Origin: Pseudomonadota bacterium
GTDB taxonomy: Bacteria; Pseudomonadota; Gammaproteobacteria; Burkholderiales; Burkholderiaceae_C
Reading direction: 5' to 3'
Assembly: GCA_018261815.1 (NCBI GenBank)
Contig: JAGTRL010000005.1
Span: 1 to 39,448 of the forward strand
DNA length: 39,448 nucleotides
Shown piece by piece: positions 33,227 through 39,448 of this stretch; positions within the stretch are counted from its first letter, which is position 1, and the number at the start of each line of letters is the position of its first letter. A program made the position numbers and the translations under genes. Below the pieces are notes generated by a model. That model ran no database searches. It was not told where the DNA came from and saw nothing but the letters and a program-made list of their open reading frames with translations.

Positions 33227-34080
33227 ATGGCGCAGCGAACCCCGAAAGTCACCCCTGCTCGGCGGCGCTTGGCGCCATCAATTCCGGCGTCGACCTGTCC
33301 CAGCCCCTCAGCGATACCGAGTTCGCGACCATGCGCCAGGCCTTCCACGACATGGCGTGATCTTCTTCCGCGACCAGCAGATCACGCCCGAGCAGCACCT
33401 GGCCGCTGCGCGGCATTCGGCGACGATCGACACCAATCGCTTCGGCAAGCCGGTGGACGGCTGTCCACAGATCGCCGAACTGCGCAAGGAGGCCGACCAG
33501 AGACCACCCACATCGGCGGCGACTGGCACACCGACCACAGCTACGACAAGGTGCCGGCGATGGGTTCGTTGCTGCTGGCGTGCGAAGTGCCGCCGCACGG
33601 CGGCGACACGCTTTTCGCCAACATGGCGCTGGCCTACGAGACGCTGTCAACCGGCCTGAAGAAGACGCTCGATGGCCTGCCGGCGGTGCACTCGACCGCG
33701 CATGTGTTCGGCGCGCAGGGCGGTTATGCCAAGGCTGCCGACCTGGGCGGGCGCATCGGCAATGCGGCCGCGGTGACGCAGGACGTGGTGCACCCGGTGG
33801 TGATCCGCCACCCCGACACGGGCCGGCGCACGCTGTACGTGAACGCGGCCGTCACCACCCACTTCGAAGGCCGGACCGCCGCCGAGAGTGCGCCGCTGCT
33901 GAAGCTGCTGTACGAGCACGCCTCCAAACCCGAGTCAGCTGCCGCTTCGTCTGGCAACAGGGCTCGCTGGCCTTCTGGGACAACCGCGCCACCTGGCACT
34001 ACGCGCTGAACGACTACCACGGGCACCGTCGGCTGATGCACCGCATTCCCGTGCAGGGCTCAGCGATCCCGGCGGCGTAG
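33227..34080 (+). pseudogene. TauD/TfdA-family 2-oxoglutarate dioxygenase, frameshifted
   Basis: A dioxygenase of the TauD/TfdA type can be followed across all three frames. GVDLSQPLSDTEFATMRQAF (about 33290-33350) stops at a TGA; VIFFRDQQITPEQHL to CPQIAELRKEADQ (about 33357-33500) is in a second frame; THIGGDWHTDHSYDKVPAMG to LYEHASKPE (about 33508-33930) in a third; FVWQQGSLAFWDNRATWHYA to MHRIPVQG (about 33950-34065) back in the first. The iron-binding HTD and C-terminal H and R motifs are present but split, so no working enzyme can be made. At least three net frame changes are needed, plus local compensating shifts near 33420 and the 5' end. Either true decay or clustered sequencing error. 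Confidence 0.85.
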
Positions 34081-34467
34081 CGCGGGCGGGTTCGACGCCG
34101 CCTGCCGGGCGTCGTCGGGGAACTGCGCGGCGAAGTCGGCTTCGACACGCAGTCCATCGATGACGTGATGGGGCGCGCTTCGGGTCAGCGGATGGCGCTC
34201 CTGCCACAGACGCTGCAGTTCCTTGAAGTACGGGTCGACGCGCTCGACCGCAATCACGCACCGGCCGGCAGCCTCGCCCTCGTGGATGACCGGCACGTAC
34301 AAGGCCATGGTCGTGCCAATCCAGCGGTTCCAGACGCCACAGAAGCGCTGCCGGACCAGCGGCCGGCTGAAGTCCAGGAAGAAGGCTCCATTCGGCAGAC
34401 AGTGATCCAGCTTGGTAGCGGCGATCTCTTCCGGGTGCGCCGCGAGCTGGAGCAGCAGCAAATGCAT
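34060..34467 (-). CDS. Hypothetical protein
   Basis: 135 residues; family not recognised. Codon use is like real genes here (high GC third positions), and the chain looks globular: an N-terminal helix (MHLLLLQLAAHPEE), then NGAFFLDFSRPLV, WNRWIGTTMALYVPVIHEGE and VERVDPYFKELQRLW. No signal peptide or membrane helix is clear. An in-frame stop lies eight codons before the ATG, so it cannot extend far. There is no strong ribosome site. Its end overlaps the 3' end of the TauD pseudogene by 21 bases on the opposite strand. It lies 43 bases after the acyl-CoA synthetase stop and may be the last gene of that operon, or a remnant. Confidence 0.5.
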   Translation of the reverse strand: MHLLLLQLAAHPEEIAATKLDHCLPNGAFFLDFSRPLVRQRFCGVWNRWIGTTMALYVPVIHEGEAAGRCVIAVERVDPYFKELQRLWQERHPLTRSAPHHVIDGLRVEADFAAQFPDDARQAASNPPALRRRDR

Positions 34468-34510
34468 GCGCAGCGGCCTCGGGCGCCGGGATCAGACGCT
34501 GTCGGCGGTC

Positions 34511-36064
34511 TCAGACAATCCGCGACTTGTGCCCCGCCCAGTACTTCTCGCGCAGCGGCTTCTTGTACAACTTGCCGGTGGGCAGCCGCGGCAGCGGGTC
34601 CATGAAGTCCACGCTGCGCGGGCACTTCAGCTTGGCCAGGTGCGCCTGGCAGAAGGCGATCAGCTCGGCCTCCAGCTCGGGGCTTGCGGCAACACCCGGC
34701 ACGGGCTGCACCACGGCCTTGACCTCCTCGCCCATCTCCTCGTTGGGCACACCGAACACCGCCGCATCCGCCACCTTGGGGTGGGTGATCAGCAGGTTCT
34801 CGCATTCCTGCGGGTAGATGTTGACGCCGCCGCTGATGATCATGAAGCTGGAGCGGTCGGTCAGGTACAGGAAGCCGTCATCGTCGACATAGCCCACGTC
34901 GCCCACCGTGCTCATCGTGCCGTCGGCCGAGCGCGTCGCTTGAGTGCGCTCGGGGTCGTTGAAGTAGACAAAGGGCGTGGCCGTCTTGAACCAGATCTCA
35001 CCGGGCACGCCCTTGGGCGCCGGCTGCATGTTCTCGTCCAGGATGTGCAGGTCGCCGATCATCACCTTGCCGACCGAGCCCTTGTGTGCCAGCCACTGTT
35101 CGCTGTCGCAGGCGGTGAAGCCCAGGCCCTCGGTGGCGCCGTAGTACTCGTGGATGATCGGGCCCCACCATTCGATCATCTGCTCCTTCACCTGCACCGG
35201 GCAGGGAGCGGCGGCATGAATCGCGATCTCCAGCGTCGAGCGGTCGTACTTGTTGCGCAGTTCCGGCGGCAGCTTGAGCAGACGGCTGAACATCGTCGGC
35301 ACCAGCTGGCTGTGCGTGACCTTGTACTTCTCGATCAGGCTCAGGTACTGCTCCGGGTCGAAGTGCTCCATGACGATCACCGTGCCGCCCACGCCCAGCG
35401 TCAGGCTCACTGCCGCGTTCGGCGCCGAGTGGTACAGCGGCGCCGGCGACAGGTAGATCATGTCCTCGCGATAGCGCCACAGCTTCTGCAGGAACCCGAA
35501 GATCGGCAGCGCCTCAGTCGGCGGACCTTCCGGCAGCGGCCGCAGGATGCCCTTGGGCCGGCCTGTCGTGCCCGATGAGTACAGCATCGCCGTGCCCAGC
35601 CATTCGTCGGCGATCGGCGTGTCGGGAAAGGCCGCGGTGGCGGTGGCGAAGTCCTGGAAGGGTGCGGCCATGTCAGGGCTGCCGTCCACCACCAGGCACA
35701 GCTTGACCTGCGGGCAGGACTTCAGCGCCTCGGCCGCCACCGCCAGCTTGGCGCGCGAGGTGATCAGCAGCTTCGATTCGCTGTTCTTGACGATGTAGGC
35801 CAGCTCCTCGGCCGTGAGGTAGCTGTTGATGCAGGTGAAGTAAAGCCCCGCGCGGTAGCCGGCCGAGCAGCTTTCCAGGAAGCGGTTGTTGTTCTCCAGG
35901 AACATGGCGTAGTGGTCCAGCCTCTGCAGCCCCTGTGAACGCAGCAGGTGCGCCAGCCGGTTGCTGCGCGCTTCGAAGTCGCGATAGCTGACGGCCTCAC
36001 CGGTGCTGGCCATGATGAAGGCTGCCCGGTCAGGGTGCTGGGTGGCGTACTTGCCTGGGTACAT
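34511..36064 (-). CDS. Acyl-CoA synthetase (AMP-dependent, FadD-like)
   Basis: 517 residues. An ANL-superfamily ligase that activates a carboxylic acid to its CoA thioester through an acyl-AMP. Motifs: the phosphate-binding YSSGTTGRPKG, the central YYGATEG, GDVGYVDDDGFLYLTDR with the hinge, GGVNIYPQE and the catalytic lysine in PTGKLYKKPL at the C-terminus. The ATG at 36064 is preferred, with GGAG upstream; a longer frame has no site. It follows a thiolase-like gene by 20 bases in a fatty-acid operon. The exact acid is not predictable, though the neighbours suggest a medium or long chain, or a branched or steroid-type side chain (inference). Confidence 0.93.
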   Translation of the reverse strand: MYPGKYATQHPDRAAFIMASTGEAVSYRDFEARSNRLAHLLRSQGLQRLDHYAMFLENNNRFLESCSAGYRAGLYFTCINSYLTAEELAYIVKNSESKLLITSRAKLAVAAEALKSCPQVKLCLVVDGSPDMAAPFQDFATATAAFPDTPIADEWLGTAMLYSSGTTGRPKGILRPLPEGPPTEALPIFGFLQKLWRYREDMIYLSPAPLYHSAPNAAVSLTLGVGGTVIVMEHFDPEQYLSLIEKYKVTHSQLVPTMFSRLLKLPPELRNKYDRSTLEIAIHAAAPCPVQVKEQMIEWWGPIIHEYYGATEGLGFTACDSEQWLAHKGSVGKVMIGDLHILDENMQPAPKGVPGEIWFKTATPFVYFNDPERTQATRSADGTMSTVGDVGYVDDDGFLYLTDRSSFMIISGGVNIYPQECENLLITHPKVADAAVFGVPNEEMGEEVKAVVQPVPGVAASPELEAELIAFCQAHLAKLKCPRSVDFMDPLPRLPTGKLYKKPLREKYWAGHKSRIV

Positions 36065-36084
36065 CGTGTCGTCTCCTTGTCGAA

Positions 36085-37623
36085 TCAGTGGGGCGTGAAC
36101 AGATTGCGGCCTTCGGCCTGCGTCACCCGCCCGGGCCGGCCGAGGCTGTCGCGATTTTGCAGATCCCACAGCGCCGCCGGGTCCTCGCTCAGGTTGGCGA
36201 TGAAGCGCTGGCCGGTGGCGTTCAGGCGTCCGAAGACCACCGCGAACTCCGGTCCCGCCTTGCCGTGCATCACGGTATAGGTTTCGATGGTGGCCTCGCC
36301 CTGCGGCGTCTCGGTGAACGGCGCCTTCGGCAGCGCGTCCATGCGCGATTGCAGCGCCGCCGGGCGCTCACGCCACCAGGGCCCGGCCGGCGCTGCGGTC
36401 GAATACACGCCGAAGGAGTGTTTGGTGACGTAGTTGCCGTTGGCGGTCACCAAGCCAAAAGCGCCGGGCCGCGCGCGCATCCGCCGCATCATCTCGCTGA
36501 TCGAATGCGTCACGTAGTTGTTGCCCGGCCCGCCGAAGAAGGGCAGCCCGCCGGTGACCGTCAGGCCGCGCAGATCGTCCTCGGCCAGGCCGATCTCGCG
36601 GCAGCCGATCTGCACCGCCGAAGCGAAGCAGCTGTACAGGTCGATCACGTCGATGTCGGCCAGCGTCTTGCCGGCCATGTCCAGCGCCTGGCGCGACGCG
36701 GCGCGGATGGCCGGCGACGAATGCAGGTCGATGCGCTCGCTGACGTACCAGTGGTCGTGCGCATCGGCACAGCCGTGCAGGAACACCCACTTGTCGCGCG
36801 GAATGCCGAGTTCGCGCGCCGTGGCCACGCTGGTCATGACCACGGCCGCCGCCTGGTCGATGAAGGCATGGGCGTTCATCAGCTTCGGGTAGGGGAAGCC
36901 GATCCAGCGGTTGGCGTCGTTCACCGTCACCAGTTGCTCGGCGCTGTAGCCCTGGCGCCGCGTGGCCAGCGGGTTCGCGGCGGCCACGGCGGCAAAGCGG
37001 GCCATCAGCGTGCCGATGGCCTGCTGGTGCGCCTCGATCGAGCGCCCGCGCGCGCCGCGGATCGCGTTCTCGAACAGCGGGTACATAACGATGGCCGCGC
37101 GCATGCGGTGCAGCTCTTCATGCTCGTTCCAGCCCCGGCGCGCTTCGCCGATCAGCTCGGGCGTGCCGCCGGGATCCTCGTTCCACACGCCGGCGGCACC
37201 CGTGCGTTCCAGCCCATGCTGGGTGCGCAGCGCCTCGCCGCCGCACAGCAGCACGGTGTCCATCTCGCCGCGGGCGATGGTTTCGGCAAACTGGTTCAGC
37301 AGGTACTGCGGCATGTTGCCGCCGCTGTAGCTGTAGATGTGGCGAGAAGCGTTCAGCCCCAGCCGCTGCGCCACGCTGCGCGGCGGATTGGTCGAGGTGC
37401 CGAGCTTCGTCGCGAAGCGCGGCGAAGTGTCGGCAAAGCTGCGGATCATCGCCACCGTGTCGATGGCCTCGCCGATGCCGGCGGCACCCGCATCCCGCAG
37501 CGCCAGCCGCGCCGCCTGCGCGATCAGGTCGTAGGGAGAGCGGCCGGCCTCGGCCGACGTGTCCAGGTCGGTGACATCGCCGCAACCGACGAGCACCGGC
37601 ATGCGCCCATCGATCGCCTCCAT
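36085..37623 (-). CDS. Thiolase-fold protein lacking the usual catalytic cysteine (SCP-x-like)
   Basis: 512 residues. The fold is that of acetyl-CoA acetyltransferases, with typical segments such as PYDLIAQAARLALRDAG, IARGEMDTVLLCGGEAL, IDVIDLYSCFASAV and a C-terminal extension. The position of the nucleophilic cysteine (usually C-x-S/G-G) reads YSYSGGNMPQ (about 97-106), without Cys, and the usual GHPxGATG is replaced by GGPGNNYVTH. This is seen in SCP-x/non-decarboxylating thiolase-like families whose reaction may not be standard thiolysis. The start at 37623 is seven bases after the acyl-CoA dehydrogenase stop; the ATG at 37602, 15 bases after GGAGG, is an alternative. It is probably an acyl-CoA-processing enzyme or lyase; exact reaction uncertain. 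Confidence 0.85.
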   Translation of the reverse strand: MEAIDGRMPVLVGCGDVTDLDTSAEAGRSPYDLIAQAARLALRDAGAAGIGEAIDTVAMIRSFADTSPRFATKLGTSTNPPRSVAQRLGLNASRHIYSYSGGNMPQYLLNQFAETIARGEMDTVLLCGGEALRTQHGLERTGAAGVWNEDPGGTPELIGEARRGWNEHEELHRMRAAIVMYPLFENAIRGARGRSIEAHQQAIGTLMARFAAVAAANPLATRRQGYSAEQLVTVNDANRWIGFPYPKLMNAHAFIDQAAAVVMTSVATARELGIPRDKWVFLHGCADAHDHWYVSERIDLHSSPAIRAASRQALDMAGKTLADIDVIDLYSCFASAVQIGCREIGLAEDDLRGLTVTGGLPFFGGPGNNYVTHSISEMMRRMRARPGAFGLVTANGNYVTKHSFGVYSTAAPAGPWWRERPAALQSRMDALPKAPFTETPQGEATIETYTVMHGKAGPEFAVVFGRLNATGQRFIANLSEDPAALWDLQNRDSLGRPGRVTQAEGRNLFTPH

Positions 37624-37630
37624 GGGCGCG

Positions 37631-38782
37631 CTACTTGCCCAAACCCATGGACCGTGCGATCACCTCTTTCATGATCTCGTTCGTGCCGCCGTAGATGCGC
37701 GACACCCGCGTATCGGCATAGGCGCGCGCGATCGGGTATTCCCACATGAAGCCGTAGCCGCCGTGCAGTTGCAGGCATTCGTCGATGACCTTGCCGGCCA
37801 TGTCGGTGCAGTTGAGCTTGGCCATCGACGCGGTGGGCGCGTCCAGCTCGCCGGCCAGCAGCAGGCTCATGCAGTGGTCGACGAAGACCCGCGCCATCTG
37901 CACCTGCGACTGCATCTCGGCCAGTTTGAAGCGTGTGTTCTGGAAGCTGGCCACTGCATTGCCGAAGACCTTGCGCTCGCGCACATAGGCCATCGTGTCC
38001 TCGATCGCCTGCTGCGCCGAAGCCACGGCGCCGATGGCGATCTGCATGCGCTCCCAGGGCAGTTCCTGCATCAGGTAGACAAAGCCCTGGCCCTCGGCGC
38101 CCAGCAGGTTGGCTTCGGGGACTTTGACGTTGTCGAAGAACAGCTCCGACGTGTCCTGCGCCTTCAGCCCCAGCTTCTTCAGCCGCTTGCCACGCTCGAA
38201 GCCCGGCATGCCGCGCTCCACCAGCACCAGGCTCGTGCCCTTGGCGCCGAGGGCCGGGTTGGTCTTGGCCACGGTGATCACCAGGTCGGCATTCCAGCCG
38301 TTGGTGATGAAGGTCTTGGCGCCGTTGACGGTGTAGTAGCCCTCGCCGTCCTTGACCGCGCTGGTCTTCACCGATTGCAGGTCGGAGCCGACGCCGGGCT
38401 CGCTCATCGCGATCGCGCCGATGATCTCGCCGCGCGCCATGCGCGGCAGGTAATTGGCCTTCTGCGCGTCGGTGCCGTACTTCAGGATGTAAGGCGCGAC
38501 GATCTCCGAGTGCAGTGAAAAGCCCAGGCCCGTGGTGCGAGCCTTGGAGGTCTCCTCCATCATGGCCATGCTGTACAGACGGTCGGCCCCCGAGCCGCCA
38601 TAGGGCTCGGGCATGCTGGGGCAAAGGAAGCCGTTGGCCCCCGCCTTATGCCAGACCTCGCGGTCGACATAGCCACGCTCTTCCCACGCCTCATGGTGCG
38701 GAATGACTTCCTTCTCGAGGAACTTGCGAAACGACGCGCGGAAACTCTCGTGCTCTTCGCTGAACAGCTTGCGGGGGATCAT
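37631..38782 (-). CDS. Acyl-CoA dehydrogenase
   Basis: 383 residues, typical. An FAD enzyme that makes the alpha,beta-double bond of acyl-CoA in beta-oxidation. Visible are the signature AMSEPGVGSDLQSVKT, the FITNGWNADLVITVAKT region, RKVFGNAVASFQNTRFKLAEM and QLHGGYGFMWEYPIAR followed by YGGTNEIMKEVIAR near the end. The ATG at 38782 has AAGGAG at a good distance. It sits 19 bases after the thiolase stop and before the thiolase-like gene. Substrate chain length unknown. Confidence 0.95.
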   Translation of the reverse strand: MIPRKLFSEEHESFRASFRKFLEKEVIPHHEAWEERGYVDREVWHKAGANGFLCPSMPEPYGGSGADRLYSMAMMEETSKARTTGLGFSLHSEIVAPYILKYGTDAQKANYLPRMARGEIIGAIAMSEPGVGSDLQSVKTSAVKDGEGYYTVNGAKTFITNGWNADLVITVAKTNPALGAKGTSLVLVERGMPGFERGKRLKKLGLKAQDTSELFFDNVKVPEANLLGAEGQGFVYLMQELPWERMQIAIGAVASAQQAIEDTMAYVRERKVFGNAVASFQNTRFKLAEMQSQVQMARVFVDHCMSLLLAGELDAPTASMAKLNCTDMAGKVIDECLQLHGGYGFMWEYPIARAYADTRVSRIYGGTNEIMKEVIARSMGLGK

Positions 38783-38801
38783 CGCGTCGCTCCTTTTCGC
38801 C

Positions 38802-39448
38802 TTACAGCCGTTCCACGATCGTGACGTTGGCCTGGCCGCCGCCCTCGCACATGGTCTGCAGACCGTAGCGCTTGCCGCGCGCATGCAGCGCATGCACCAG
38901 CGTGGTCATCAGCTTCGTGCCCGACGCGCCCAGCGGGTGGCCCAGCGAGATGGCGCCACCATTGACGTTGAGCCGGGCCGGGTCGGCGCCGGTGTTCTGC
39001 AGCCAGGCCAGCGGCACCGAGGCAAAGGCTTCGTTGACCTCGAACAGGTCGATGTCGTCGATCTTCATGCCGGCCTTCTTCAGCGCATGGTGCGTGGCCG
39101 GCAGCGGCGCCTCGAGCATGATCACCGGGTCGCCGCCGATCACCGTCATGTGGTGGATGCGCGCCAACGGCTTCACCCCCAGCGCCTTCAGGCCCTTCTC
39201 GTTGACCACCATCACGCCGGACGCGCCGTCGCAGATCTGGCTGGCGCTGGCCGCGGTGATGTAGCCACCTTCACGCAGCAGCTTGACGCCGGCGATGCCT
39301 TCGAGCGTGGCGTCCATGCGGATGCCTTCGTCGGCTACATGCAGCTCGTTCAGCTCGGGCCCTTCGGCCAGCTTGGCTGCGATCGGCACGATCTCGGCCT
39401 TGAAGGCCCCTTCCAGCGTGGCCGCCTTGGCGCGTTGGTGGCTCAGCA
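38802..39448 (-). CDS. Acetyl-CoA acyltransferase (thiolase), C-terminal part
   Basis: The frame is open to the right edge of the window, so the N-terminal half, including the nucleophilic cysteine, is outside; about 215 residues are seen. The C-terminal thiolase signatures are intact: ICDGASGVMVVNEKGL, EVNEAFASVPLAW, NVNGGAISLGHPLGASGTKL (active-site His) and the CEGGGQANV motif with the second catalytic Cys. It would cleave 3-ketoacyl-CoA with CoA, the last step of beta-oxidation. It lies upstream of the acyl-CoA dehydrogenase on the same strand. Confidence 0.95.
   Translation of the reverse strand, partial: LSHQRAKAATLEGAFKAEIVPIAAKLAEGPELNELHVADEGIRMDATLEGIAGVKLLREGGYITAASASQICDGASGVMVVNEKGLKALGVKPLARIHHMTVIGGDPVIMLEAPLPATHHALKKAGMKIDDIDLFEVNEAFASVPLAWLQNTGADPARLNVNGGAISLGHPLGASGTKLMTTLVHALHARGKRYGLQTMCEGGGQANVTIVERL

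Noticed and set aside
33357-33510. Programmed ribosomal frameshifting in the TauD-type gene
   Set aside because: Several separate shifts in different directions and no slippery sequence or conserved structure; decay or sequence error is simpler.

Overview
The window is about 39 kb of very GC-rich DNA that is almost fully coding, with short gene gaps and many ATGA start/stop overlaps. Protein make-up (OmpA-tailed H+-pyrophosphatase, exported MsrA/MsrB pair, DOPA-dioxygenase-family protein, LysR/TauD neighbours, beta-oxidation genes) suggests a betaproteobacterium of the order Burkholderiales, perhaps near Rubrivivax, Leptothrix or Methylibium. That placement is inference from gene content; no rRNA or tRNA is present to fix it. 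No stretch over 300 bases lacks a gene: the longest gap is the 191-base divergent region at 14580-14770.

Region 1 (1-11 kb) is mixed housekeeping and stress genes. It holds the 3' end of a membrane pyrophosphatase fused to an OmpA-like domain, a patatin-like hydrolase, exported msrA and msrB, a membrane metallophosphoesterase, and a UvrD/Rep-type helicase behind a good LexA (SOS) box. These are followed by a marR-MFS-MATE efflux operon divergent from a PaaI-type thioesterase, then a DOPA-dioxygenase-family gene and nudC. The marR/thioesterase intergenic region has two overlapping promoters whose -10 boxes are the two arms of one palindrome.

Region 2 (11-32 kb) is a trehalose/alpha-glucan island. 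Leftward from 14.6 kb run a membrane-anchored OtsA (trehalose-6-phosphate synthase with an N-terminal two-helix sensor-like module), OtsB and a MarR regulator. Rightward runs an MscS-type channel. Convergent on it is a leftward operon of about 16.5 kb starting near 32.1 kb: small helical protein, glgB, glgE, treS fused to maltokinase, a small MscS-like membrane protein, glgX, treZ, treY and a six-hairpin glycosidase. Almost every junction overlaps by 1-4 bases, and a hairpin followed by AATTTT ends the operon. The genes cover OtsA-OtsB (UDP-glucose to trehalose), TreX/TreY/TreZ (glucan to trehalose), and TreS/maltokinase/GlgE/GlgB (trehalose to maltose to maltose-1-phosphate to branched glucan). 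Together they could interconvert trehalose and storage glucan in both directions. The two MscS-family genes suggest coupling to osmotic change.

Region 3 (32-34.5 kb) has a LysR regulator divergent from the glucan operon, with four TGCAAA/TTTGCA half-sites in the shared 90-base region. A TauD-family dioxygenase pseudogene broken by several frameshifts and a small unrecognised protein follow.

Region 4 (34.5-39.4 kb) is a leftward fatty-acid/acyl-CoA operon: the 3' part of a thiolase running off the right edge, an acyl-CoA dehydrogenase, a thiolase-fold protein lacking the usual nucleophilic cysteine, and an acyl-CoA synthetase.

The most interesting material is the trehalose/glucan island: its completeness, the sensor-like OtsA fusion, the channel genes inside and beside it, the uncharacterised first and last genes, and the candidate LysR control region.
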